From Allomuricauda sp. (lineage in GTDB: Bacteria > Bacteroidota > Bacteroidia > Flavobacteriales > Flavobacteriaceae), in assembly GCF_013911645.1 (NCBI RefSeq), contig NZ_JACESV010000002.1, positions 310,001-374,000 on the forward strand: a DNA stretch of 64,000 nucleotides. The letters run 5' to 3'. The notes beneath the pieces are model-generated. The model had not been told where the DNA came from and made no database searches. It saw nothing but the letters and a program-made list of their open reading frames with translations. The first letter of the stretch is position 1; each line of letters begins with the position of its first letter. The translations under genes and the position numbers were made by a program. Of the stretch, positions 1 to 6,409 are shown in pieces.

Positions 1-1
1 A

Positions 2-340
2 GGTCAAGTTGTGGGTTACGCCCTCTCCATGCACCCCCAATTTGCTGAGGATATCGAGGTGCTTCGTCCCATGTTCCTTGAAATTGATAAAGTTCTTAAA
101 GGCAAGAGAAATTACATGGTGATGGGACAAATTTGCGTGGCCAAAAGCCATCGGGGACAGGGTGTTTTCCGAAAGTTGTATCAAACCATGAAAGAAAAAT
201 TGCCCGAGGGCTTTGATACCATTGTTACCGAAGTGGATGGAAAAAACAATAGATCTTTGACCGCGCACGCAGCGATTGGGTTTAAAACCTTGACCATATA
301 CCATTCGAGTGAAAAAGAATGGCACATTATTAGTTTGTAA
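2..340 (+). CDS. GNAT-family acetyltransferase, 5' end cut off by window
   Basis: This is the C-terminal part of a GCN5-related N-acetyltransferase, which would move an acetyl group from acetyl-CoA to an amine substrate that cannot be named from sequence. The acetyl-CoA pyrophosphate-binding signature is visible as VAKSHRGQGVFRKLY (V-x-x-x-x-R-G-Q-G-V-F), followed by the later strand and helix TIVTEVDGKNNRSLTAHAAIGF that ends many GNAT domains. The frame is open to the first bases of the window (G-Q-V before the GTG at 11), so the GTG at 11 is probably internal and the start lies outside. About 112 residues are visible of a usual 150-200. Confidence 0.75.
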   Translation, partial: GQVVGYALSMHPQFAEDIEVLRPMFLEIDKVLKGKRNYMVMGQICVAKSHRGQGVFRKLYQTMKEKLPEGFDTIVTEVDGKNNRSLTAHAAIGFKTLTIYHSSEKEWHIISL

Positions 341-380
341 TAAGTAATCTTTACAAATGGATTTTGGTTATCAAAGTAGG

Positions 381-471
381 CTATAAATTAAACTCTGTTC
401 CTAGCCACCTTCGCTGGCGCAAGCATCATGCTTGTGCCGTCACTGAAGTTTCTATTTTAAACTCCAACCAT
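381..471. repeat. Solo repeat block: 27-bp right-end copy joined to left-end hairpin and a RAYT gene 3' relic
   Basis: Positions 381-407 are identical to 2086-2112, at the right edge of the RAYT unit. They are followed by a hairpin at 416-438 (stem GGCGCAAGCAT / ATGCTTGTGCC, one-base loop, one G-T pair) that also occurs at 1411-1433. Positions 439-471 then match the last bases of the transposase gene near 1434-1465. The block therefore holds the right edge and the left edge of the RAYT unit side by side, without the gene. Confidence 0.75.
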
Positions 472-485
472 AAAAGTAAAAAAGG

Positions 486-725
486 TTACTCCCCAAACAA
501 GAACAACTCATGCAACTGAACCTTGAGGGCCTTGGCTATTCGGTTAAGGGTAACAAGGCTGGTATTCCTCTCGGCACGCTCTATTCTTCCAATTTGATTT
601 TTGGTCAAGTCTGCCTCAATCGAAAGTTGGAATTGAGACATTCCACTCTCTTTACGAAGTTGTCGGATTTTTTTACCAACAACTCCCATCACTTCCATAT
701 CTTCTTTTGTGTATTCTTTGAGCAC
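486..725 (-). CDS. Small XRE-family helix-turn-helix regulator
   Basis: A 79-residue protein that is almost entirely one Cro/C1-type helix-turn-helix domain, so it probably acts as a dimeric DNA-binding repressor. The recognisable run is GKKIRQLRKESGMSQFQLSI, then the recognition-helix region ADLTKNQIGRIERAERNTS and a closing helix with LNRIAKALKV. There is no effector domain. It is transcribed away from an unrecognised gene that starts 42 bp upstream on the other strand, so it may control that short divergent region. The start at 725 is the first ATG; residues 9 and 12 are other in-frame Met codons. Nothing nearby identifies it as a toxin-antitoxin antidote. Confidence 0.8.
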   Translation of the reverse strand: MLKEYTKEDMEVMGVVGKKIRQLRKESGMSQFQLSIEADLTKNQIGRIERAERNTSLVTLNRIAKALKVQLHELFLFGE

Positions 726-767
726 ATGCCAATTTGACTATTGTTTGATAAAAAATAGACACCCACG

Positions 768-1274
768 ATGGGGTATTTTAATTATTTTTTCATATCATTG
801 CTTAAGAAATTGCAGCAAACCCCTTCTGTAATCCTTTTGACAATGGCCGACATACATGTATTGGGGGAAATCAGGCATTTTCTAAACCAAACCCCGGTTA
901 CCACTTTGGAGCTAACATTTTCCTCCCTGGAAATCCACTCTGTTTTTAACGACAGATTGCTCCATGAGCTTACCAAGCCAAATGGCAAGATTCGTATCTA
1001 TTACCAAAAACAACCAGAATCGGCCCAGATGGAAGTATTGGACAACCTGGTCTTTCAATTTTCTTTTGGTTTTATTTTACCCAATACAGCAACTGTTTAC
1101 CAAAGTAATATGCTGCACCTTCCAAGACCGTTGATGGATGGTAACCTATTATTGGATGCGGAGCAACTACTCTTGGAATTTATGATTCACACTCCAAACA
1201 AAGAGCACAAAATACTTGTAAAACATCGCTACACCCATATAGTGGAGATAAGTAAAGCCTTGCCACACCCTTGA
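768..1274 (+). CDS. Unrecognised protein, 168 aa
   Basis: I do not recognise this family. The protein has no signal peptide, lipobox or membrane span and no repeated motif. It alternates short amphipathic stretches and has several His residues near the C-terminus (HTPNKEHKILVKHRYTHIVE). The start at 768 gives 168 residues; an in-frame ATG at 843 (MADIHVL) would remove the first 25. It is divergent from the XRE regulator gene and followed by the REP-type palindrome at 1341. The uninterrupted frame of about 500 bp and the divergent arrangement support a real gene, but its function is unknown. Confidence 0.55.
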   Translation: MGYFNYFFISLLKKLQQTPSVILLTMADIHVLGEIRHFLNQTPVTTLELTFSSLEIHSVFNDRLLHELTKPNGKIRIYYQKQPESAQMEVLDNLVFQFSFGFILPNTATVYQSNMLHLPRPLMDGNLLLDAEQLLLEFMIHTPNKEHKILVKHRYTHIVEISKALPHP

Positions 1275-1340
1275 CCTAACATGAAAAGCCACGAACTAAA
1301 CGGCCATGGCCTCCCATTTTTACTGTTACTCATCATCAAC

Positions 1341-1367
1341 GGCACGAGCCTAGAGGCTCGCGCTAGC
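1341..1367. repeat. REP-type palindrome
   Basis: Contains the hairpin CGAGCCT-AG-AGGCTCG followed by CGCTAGC. A second copy at 2053-2078 has the stem CGAGCGT-G-ACGCTCG inside the same GGCA...CGCTAGC frame. The two stems differ but each stays paired, which points to selection for the hairpin. Confidence 0.8.
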
Positions 1368-1380
1368 GAATGACCATCAA

Positions 1381-1401
1381 AAATACTAATACCCGAAGTC
1401 T
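1381..1401. repeat. 21-bp direct repeat flanking the RAYT unit, left copy
   Basis: This copy matches 2139-2159 at 20 of 21 positions. The right copy overlaps the last codons and stop of the esterase-like gene, so the left copy is a detached duplicate of that gene's 3' end (core CTAATACCCGAAGTCT at 1386-1401 and 2144-2159). Confidence 0.8.
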
Positions 1402-1405
1402 CCTC

Positions 1406-1465
1406 TCGTTGGCGCAAGCATCATGCTTGTGCCTTCACTAAGCTTCTATATTAAACTCCAACCAT
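1406..1465. repeat. Left end of RAYT unit with hairpin
   Basis: A 60-bp segment holding the hairpin at 1411-1433 and the last 20 bp of the transposase gene. It is nearly identical to 411-471. The hairpin may be the structured end recognised by the transposase, as REP hairpins are for known RAYT enzymes. Confidence 0.75.
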
Positions 1466-2006
1466 TATTATCTATTTTCAATACTGTTTCATCTTCGGCA
1501 TAGTTCCTTGCACTGCTGTATTTCCAATCCACTGTATCTGTCACAAAACCTGCTTCTACGGGATTGTTGTGTATGTAGTCTATCTTTTGCTGTATAACCC
1601 TATCACTCCATAGCTCTATTGGTTTGTTGTGCTGTTGCCAAAATTGGTACTGCTTCACATTACTTTTCTTCTTTCCTGCCCTTTCAAACATTTCCAATAG
1701 CCATTCCTTTCGACTTTCCTGTGGGTTTTCGGCAATTGTCCGTATCAATTTTCGGGACGTATAACCTTTGAAATCCCTTATCAATCCGGATGGATCTCCC
1801 ACTGCTGACCTGAAAACCAAATGTACATGACTGGGCATAAAACAATAGGCAAACACTTCCATTCCCTTTTCTGCCCGGCAATAGTTAATGCTTTGTTCCA
1901 AAACATTAAAATAAATCTGTCTGGTAAACACATCAATCCAATACACCGTTGCAAAGCTTATAAAGTAAACTGCCTCCTGATTATGGAACTTGTGTTTACG
2001 GCTCAT
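1446..2006 (-). CDS. REP-associated tyrosine transposase (RAYT), Y1/HUH superfamily
   Basis: A single-domain HUH nuclease of 186 residues. It would cut and rejoin single-stranded DNA at structured REP hairpins through a 5'-phosphotyrosine link, like TnpA_REP of enterobacteria. The metal-binding pair is H60 and H62 in CFMPSHVHLVF, and the candidate catalytic tyrosine is Y82 in DFKGYTSRK. A conserved C-terminal run IDYIHNNPVEAGFV is typical of the Bacteroidota branch. No accessory TnpB is present. The gene is flanked by palindromes (1341, 1411, 2053), and its 3' end is copied without the rest of the gene at 411-471. The frame is intact, so the enzyme may be active. Confidence 0.92.
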   Translation of the reverse strand: MSRKHKFHNQEAVYFISFATVYWIDVFTRQIYFNVLEQSINYCRAEKGMEVFAYCFMPSHVHLVFRSAVGDPSGLIRDFKGYTSRKLIRTIAENPQESRKEWLLEMFERAGKKKSNVKQYQFWQQHNKPIELWSDRVIQQKIDYIHNNPVEAGFVTDTVDWKYSSARNYAEDETVLKIDNNGWSLI

Positions 2007-2052
2007 CTATTTTATTGTTGTTCTTTTACTTTTTTCTGCACAACTCATACTT

Positions 2053-2112
2053 GGCACGAGCGTGACGCTCGCGCTAGCCACGGAGCTATAAATTAAACTC
2101 TGTTCCTAGCCA
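2053..2112. repeat. REP palindrome plus 27-bp right-end segment of RAYT unit
   Basis: Positions 2053-2078 are the REP hairpin related to 1341-1367. Positions 2086-2112 are identical to 381-407. They lie just upstream of the transposase gene and mark the right edge of the unit. Confidence 0.78.
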
Positions 2113-2138
2113 GAGCTTTCCAATTATCTAAACATTTA

Positions 2139-2159
2139 AAATTCTAATACCCGAAGTCT
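2139..2159. repeat. 21-bp direct repeat flanking the RAYT unit, right copy
   Basis: Partner of 1381-1401. It overlaps the stop codon and final residues (DFGY) of the esterase-like gene on the minus strand. Confidence 0.8.
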
Positions 2160-3286
2160 GCTTTGAGGGCATCAATTTTTTCGAGGGCCAAATCCTTGGT
2201 CAAAAAGTCGATTTCTTCCAATTGGAAGGCTTTTTCGAATGTTTTGAATGCTTTTTTGGGCTCTCCTATAAACTCGTAGTATTCTGCTTCAAAGTAAAAG
2301 CCCATCATGGTGTCGGGATATTCCTTTTTGCAAAGATCGGCCAAAGGTTCCAGTGACTCGTAGTCTTCTTTTTTCAGACAGGCGGCATAAATGGCCATAA
2401 TATCGTTGAGTTCCACTGGCTTCTCAAACCCGAATAGGTCTTCTATGGTTTGGTATCTATTCTCTAAATAATTGAAAACAGGTTCTTCAGAAGTAAGAAT
2501 GTCTGATTTGTATTCGGCTGGTGTGATAGGCCTGTAGATGCTGAACACATTATCAAAAGCTTTGCTTATGCCATAAGCAGCAATGGAAGTGTGGTCTGCA
2601 TTTTCGTATTCATCAAAAAAGTAGTGCAATGATTCTTTGGTGATGGAGTTGATGCTGGTGTTCATCTGAAGGATACGCTGTCTATCGTCCGTAGGCTGCT
2701 TTTCCACAATCAGATTGTAAAAAATCACTTGGTCCAGTTCAGATAAACGAGCAGGAACCCTGCTTTCCATTTCGGTAGCCATTACTGGGGATATGTTAAT
2801 ATATGAATTGAAAAGCGAACGCTCTTTGAACAAATAATAATTACCAAAATTAGCGGTGATATCGTACCCCACAAACATTTTGAAGGGTGCAATATTGTAA
2901 CTCGTTTCTAGGTAGGGAATCAGTTCCGTGCCCAAGAATTCGTAGAACATTTTACCTTTCTCGGTCGGCAGGCCCGATACATCTTCGTATGCACAATCTT
3001 CCCATCTTAGGTCGTTTTGTAATTGATGAACGCCAACTACGATGGCTTCGGGCATACGGTCGAACCTGCTTTGGAATTTTACATTGGCCACAACAAGGTC
3101 GAACAGGTATTCCGCATCCAAAACCACGATGAGCGGGTATGTTTTTTCTTCGGTGTAATCTTCTGGGAAATAATAGGATACATCTCTTCGCTCTTGTAGT
3201 TTGAAGGATTCAAAAATCTCCTTTTTTACTTGGGCACCTAGGTTCAAGCACGTGAAGCCTATCAGTAGAAATAGACATTTTTTCAT
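2144..3286 (-). CDS. Secreted alpha/beta-hydrolase (esterase D-like) with altered nucleophile
   Basis: A 380-residue protein with an N-terminal signal peptide (MKKCLFLLIGFTCLNLGAQ) and an esterase D / IroE-type alpha/beta-hydrolase fold, including the strand run YPLIVVLDAEYLF near residue 50. The nucleophile elbow, normally G-x-S-x-G, reads G140-Y-D142-I-T, so the serine is replaced by aspartate (codon at 2861-2863). The usual His is kept as H232 in ADHTSIAAYG. Residues from about 290 on look like a helical TPR-type tail. The protein may be a non-catalytic binding form or use Asp as nucleophile. It is the last gene of the panC-panD-flippase run, 25 bp after the previous stop. Confidence 0.75.
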   Translation of the reverse strand: MKKCLFLLIGFTCLNLGAQVKKEIFESFKLQERRDVSYYFPEDYTEEKTYPLIVVLDAEYLFDLVVANVKFQSRFDRMPEAIVVGVHQLQNDLRWEDCAYEDVSGLPTEKGKMFYEFLGTELIPYLETSYNIAPFKMFVGYDITANFGNYYLFKERSLFNSYINISPVMATEMESRVPARLSELDQVIFYNLIVEKQPTDDRQRILQMNTSINSITKESLHYFFDEYENADHTSIAAYGISKAFDNVFSIYRPITPAEYKSDILTSEEPVFNYLENRYQTIEDLFGFEKPVELNDIMAIYAACLKKEDYESLEPLADLCKKEYPDTMMGFYFEAEYYEFIGEPKKAFKTFEKAFQLEEIDFLTKDLALEKIDALKADFGY

Positions 3287-3311
3287 TGGTTAAGTTTTAT
3301 GCGGTTAGGGC

Positions 3312-4277
3312 TTACCGATTTCTATTCAATAACGGTAATACAATGAATGATATTGTGCCAAAAACTACGACCATGAAGGTTTGTGCAATCCACATGATCC
3401 ACCCAAATGCATCTCCAGAAACCGAGCTTATTCCGTAAATGCCCAAGGCAGCACTCACAGCAATAGGGTAAAGGCCGATTCCACCGTTGGTTGTGGACAT
3501 GGCGAAGGCTCCTGCCACAAAGGCAACCAATAATTCCCCCAAGGATAGGGGAATGGTTTCTTCAACGGTGTGTTTTATAACCCAGAACATGCCAAAATAG
3601 GCAATCCATATAAAGAGCGTATGGAGGATGAACGGCCATTTGTTCTTCATTTTAAAAACACTGAGCACGCCATCTTTTAGACCGTTTAAAAATCCTTTGA
3701 GCTTTATTGCCAAAGGTGATTGGGATTTACGGATGATGAACGACCCCAAAAACAGGCCTACAATGCCTACGAACAATATTCCGATGGCACCGATGATGTT
3801 TACTCCTTTTTCTTCCAAGAAACCAAGGATAAAGTCGGTTTGAAGCACCAAGGTGATCATGATGATGATCAGAAGCATCAAAAGATCGATGACCCTTTCG
3901 GTAACGATGGTCCCGAACCCTTTTTCAAAAGGGACATTTTCGTAAGTGGTAAGCGCGGTTGCCCTTAAAATTTCACCGGAACGGGGAATCCCCAAGTTGG
4001 CAAAATAGGATATAAGGACAATAAATATGGTGTTGACGGTTTTGGGCCTGTATCCCATGGGTTTCAAGAGGTATTTCCAGCGAACCGCCCTCGAAATATG
4101 ACTCAAAATCCCAATAATCACGGAAACCCCTACCCAAAATGGGCTGGCATTGGAAATATAATGGATAATCTGTTTTCGTTCTTCTGGAGTGGTGGAGTTG
4201 TAAGAGTACCAAATCAAAAACAGCCCAAAGGCAATGGGTACAAATATTTTAAGGAATTTTTTTAGGGATTTGCCCAA
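3312..4277 (-). CDS. LPG-synthase-type / UPF0104 integral membrane protein
   Basis: A 321-residue inner-membrane protein with about eight hydrophobic spans, matching the lysylphosphatidylglycerol-synthase transmembrane region (flippase-like, UPF0104/YbhN). Visible family features are the SRAVRWKYLLKPMGYRP loop, the GIPRSGEILRA segment and the TERVIDLLMLL helix. It lacks the C-terminal aminoacyl-transferase domain of MprF, so it more likely handles a lipid or lipid-linked substrate than makes aminoacyl-lipid. It follows panD by 3 bp and probably shares its transcript; this reflects gene order and does not prove a pantothenate role. Confidence 0.85.
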   Translation of the reverse strand: MGKSLKKFLKIFVPIAFGLFLIWYSYNSTTPEERKQIIHYISNASPFWVGVSVIIGILSHISRAVRWKYLLKPMGYRPKTVNTIFIVLISYFANLGIPRSGEILRATALTTYENVPFEKGFGTIVTERVIDLLMLLIIIMITLVLQTDFILGFLEEKGVNIIGAIGILFVGIVGLFLGSFIIRKSQSPLAIKLKGFLNGLKDGVLSVFKMKNKWPFILHTLFIWIAYFGMFWVIKHTVEETIPLSLGELLVAFVAGAFAMSTTNGGIGLYPIAVSAALGIYGISSVSGDAFGWIMWIAQTFMVVVFGTISFIVLPLLNRNR

Positions 4278-4280
4278 AAT

Positions 4281-4631
4281 TTACTTGAGTAGATTGGTTT
4301 CCTCGTTAGGAAAAACCAATGCTGGATTAAATGTTTTTGCCTCTTCAATATTCATCCAAGCGTAGGTGATCAGGATCAATACGTCTCCTACGGCCACTTT
4401 TCTGGCGGCAGCACCGTTAAGGGTCAGCTCTCCGGAGCCTCTTGGGCCGGGAATGGCGTAGGTTTCCAATCGTTCACCGTTGTTGTTGTTCACAATCTGC
4501 ACTTTTTCGCCCCTAATTATATTGGCGGCATCCATTAGATCTTCGTCTATGGTAATGCTACCTATATAGTTAAGGTCGGCTCCGGTAACTTTTACTCGGT
4601 GAATTTTAGATTTTACGACTTCTACTTGCAT
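4281..4631 (-). CDS. panD: Aspartate 1-decarboxylase
   Basis: PanD makes beta-alanine from L-aspartate for pantothenate synthesis. The 116-residue length is normal for the pyruvoyl-dependent enzyme. The self-cleavage site is G24-S25 within [13 protein letters not shown], where Ser25 becomes the pyruvoyl group; the following GEKVQIVN and the AARKVAVGD block are conserved. It lies 12 bp downstream of panC, whose product joins beta-alanine to pantoate, so the two genes encode adjacent steps in one operon. Confidence 0.97.
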   Translation of the reverse strand: MQVEVVKSKIHRVKVTGADLNYIGSITIDEDLMDAANIIRGEKVQIVNNNNGERLETYAIPGPRGSGELTLNGAAARKVAVGDVLILITYAWMNIEEAKTFNPALVFPNEETNLLK

Positions 4632-4643
4632 GGTGCAAAATTA

Positions 4644-5492
4644 TCAATTCAATCTTAGATTATCAATTAAGCGGACGCCATCTGCGTAAACGGCTATAAA
4701 TGCTCTATATTTTTGGTTGTCCTGTATTTTTAAAGCTGGGGTGAGCGTGTTCTCGTCGGCAATTTCAAAATATTCCAGATCAAACAAAGGATGTTCCACA
4801 AATTTGGATTTTACCCAATCCGTTATATATGCTGCACTTTTCGTGCCAAATTTAGCTTTGGCAGCTTGCAGTGTATTATGAATAAAACCAGCTTGTTCGC
4901 GGGTTTTATTTGACAGTCTCTCATTACGGGAACTCATGGCCAAACCGTTCGGTTCCCTTTCAATGGGGCAACCTATAATGGTGTAGGGCAAATTCTTGAT
5001 TTCAGCCATTTTTCGGATAATCTGCAATTGTTGAAAGTCTTTTTCTCCAAAATAGGCGCTGTCCGGAGCTACCGTTCTTAGTAAAAGTTCCACGATGGTG
5101 CCGACACCGTCAAAATGACCTGCTCTGAACTCGCCTTCCATTACTTTATCCAATCCATCAAACTCATAGGATTCAGAGGTAACTTTCCCTTCATAGATTT
5201 CATCGACCGTAGGCGCAAATACCACAATGTTTTCCGAAACCTGTTTTAAGAGGTCGATATCCTTTTCAAAAGTTCTTGGATATTTATCAAGATCGTCCTT
5301 TTTGTCGAACTGTGTAGGGTTTACAAAAATGCTTACCACCACCAAATCATTTTCCGAAAGGGCTTTTTTTATCAAGGAGATATGACCGGTATGGAGTGCC
5401 CCCATAGTGGGTACAAGACCAATGGTGCGGTCTTTGTTGCGCTGCTCCAAGGTAAAGGCGTTGAGTTCTTTTTTACGGTCGAATATCTTCAT
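4644..5492 (-). CDS. panC: Pantothenate synthetase
   Basis: PanC condenses pantoate and beta-alanine with ATP through a pantoyl-adenylate. The 282-residue protein has the nucleotide-binding motifs PTMGALHTGHISLI and FVNPTQF, the EKDFQQ segment and the KMSKS-like MSSRN near residue 185. I place the start at the ATG at 5492 (MKIFDRKKE); a TTG four codons upstream at 5504 is also in frame but lies next to the putative minus-10-like box at 5512-5519. PanC heads a four-gene minus-strand run and is divergent from the glycogen-synthase-like gene. Confidence 0.96.
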   Translation of the reverse strand: MKIFDRKKELNAFTLEQRNKDRTIGLVPTMGALHTGHISLIKKALSENDLVVVSIFVNPTQFDKKDDLDKYPRTFEKDIDLLKQVSENIVVFAPTVDEIYEGKVTSESYEFDGLDKVMEGEFRAGHFDGVGTIVELLLRTVAPDSAYFGEKDFQQLQIIRKMAEIKNLPYTIIGCPIEREPNGLAMSSRNERLSNKTREQAGFIHNTLQAAKAKFGTKSAAYITDWVKSKFVEHPLFDLEYFEIADENTLTPALKIQDNQKYRAFIAVYADGVRLIDNLRLN

Positions 5493-5511
5493 ATACAGGT
5501 ACAAAAGGGTG

Positions 5512-5519
5512 CAAAAATA
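5512..5519 (-). promoter_or_regulatory. Putative -7 box for panC
   Basis: The minus strand reads TATTTTTG, matching the Bacteroidota -7 consensus TAnnTTTG, about 20 bp ahead of the panC ATG. I see no good TTTG -33 element. Confidence 0.45.
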
Positions 5520-5550
5520 CTATAAATACAGCTAATCAGCATAATTTTTG

Positions 5551-5558
5551 TACTTTTG
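5551..5558 (+). promoter_or_regulatory. Putative -7 box for the glycogen-synthase-like gene
   Basis: TACTTTTG matches TAnnTTTG. Its position would put the transcript start just downstream, which favours the ATG at 5595 over one at 5563 or earlier in the frame. The -33 region is degenerate. Confidence 0.5.
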
Positions 5559-5594
5559 CAGCTATGTTTTTCGGATAAACAAAAGAAAGTGTTT

Positions 5595-6404
5595 ATGAAT
5601 GGTAAAAAGGTATTGTTTGTATCTTCTGAATTAGTTCCCTACCTCCCAGAGAATCCTGTTTCCTTAATGTCGTACGAAGCGCCTAGAATGGTGAACAGTA
5701 ACGGTGGACAAATCCGCATATTTATGCCAAGGTATGGAAACATCAACGAAAGGAGGCATCAATTACATGAGGTAATACGTTTATCGGGGATGAACCTGGT
5801 GATCAACGATATGGATATGCCCTTGATCATTAAGGTGGCATCCATACCAAAAGAGCGCATCCAAGTCTATTTTATAGACAACGACGAATACTTTAAAAGA
5901 AAGGCAACATTTGCCGATGCTGATGGGAATTTGTTTCCGGATAACGACGAGCGCGCGATATTCTTTGCAAAAGGAGTTGTGGAAACGGTAAAAAAATTGA
6001 ACTGGTCCCCAGACATCATCCATGTGCATGGATGGATGGCTTCCTTGGTGCCGCTTTACCTGAGAAAATACTATGCAGATGAGCCTTTGTTCTCTGAAAG
6101 TAGAATTGTAACATCAGTATATGGTAAAGATTTTGAGGGAGAGCTCGATACTGCCATGATAGATAAAATAGCTTTTGATGGCATAGACAAAGAAGAAATT
6201 TCTGCACTGTCCCATCCCGAGTATAATAATTTGTTAAAGGTTGCCGTAGATCATTCCGATGCCGTTATTTTAGCCGCGGAGGAATTGTCCGATGACCTAA
6301 AAAGCCATATAGACAATCTTTCCGTACCTGTTTTGCCCTATGTTTCGCTTCAAGAAGCAGAAGAGGCATACACAAATTTCTATAATACAGAGGTTTTAAA
6401 ATAG
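5595..6404 (+). CDS. Glycogen/starch synthase catalytic N-domain protein (GT5-like), short
   Basis: The protein resembles the N-terminal Rossmann domain of GT5 glycogen synthases: [15 protein letters not shown] at the start, the [21 protein letters not shown] run, and [20 protein letters not shown]. Full glycogen synthases have about 470 residues and a second C-terminal domain carrying the E-x7-E glucosyl-nucleotide site; this one has 269 and ends before it. The K-x-G-G glucan-binding motif is not clear. It sits in a conserved-looking neighbourhood with panC and glmS. Glycogen synthesis by this protein alone is doubtful, and it may act in sugar sensing or with a partner. Confidence 0.8.
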   Translation: MNGKKVLFVSSELVPYLPENPVSLMSYEAPRMVNSNGGQIRIFMPRYGNINERRHQLHEVIRLSGMNLVINDMDMPLIIKVASIPKERIQVYFIDNDEYFKRKATFADADGNLFPDNDERAIFFAKGVVETVKKLNWSPDIIHVHGWMASLVPLYLRKYYADEPLFSESRIVTSVYGKDFEGELDTAMIDKIAFDGIDKEEISALSHPEYNNLLKVAVDHSDAVILAAEELSDDLKSHIDNLSVPVLPYVSLQEAEEAYTNFYNTEVLK

Positions 6405-6409
6405 ATTTA

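Noticed and set aside
486..2143. Prophage or integrative-element remnant at the left end
   Set aside because: Only an XRE regulator, one unknown gene and a REP/RAYT unit are present; no integrase, att site or phage genes.
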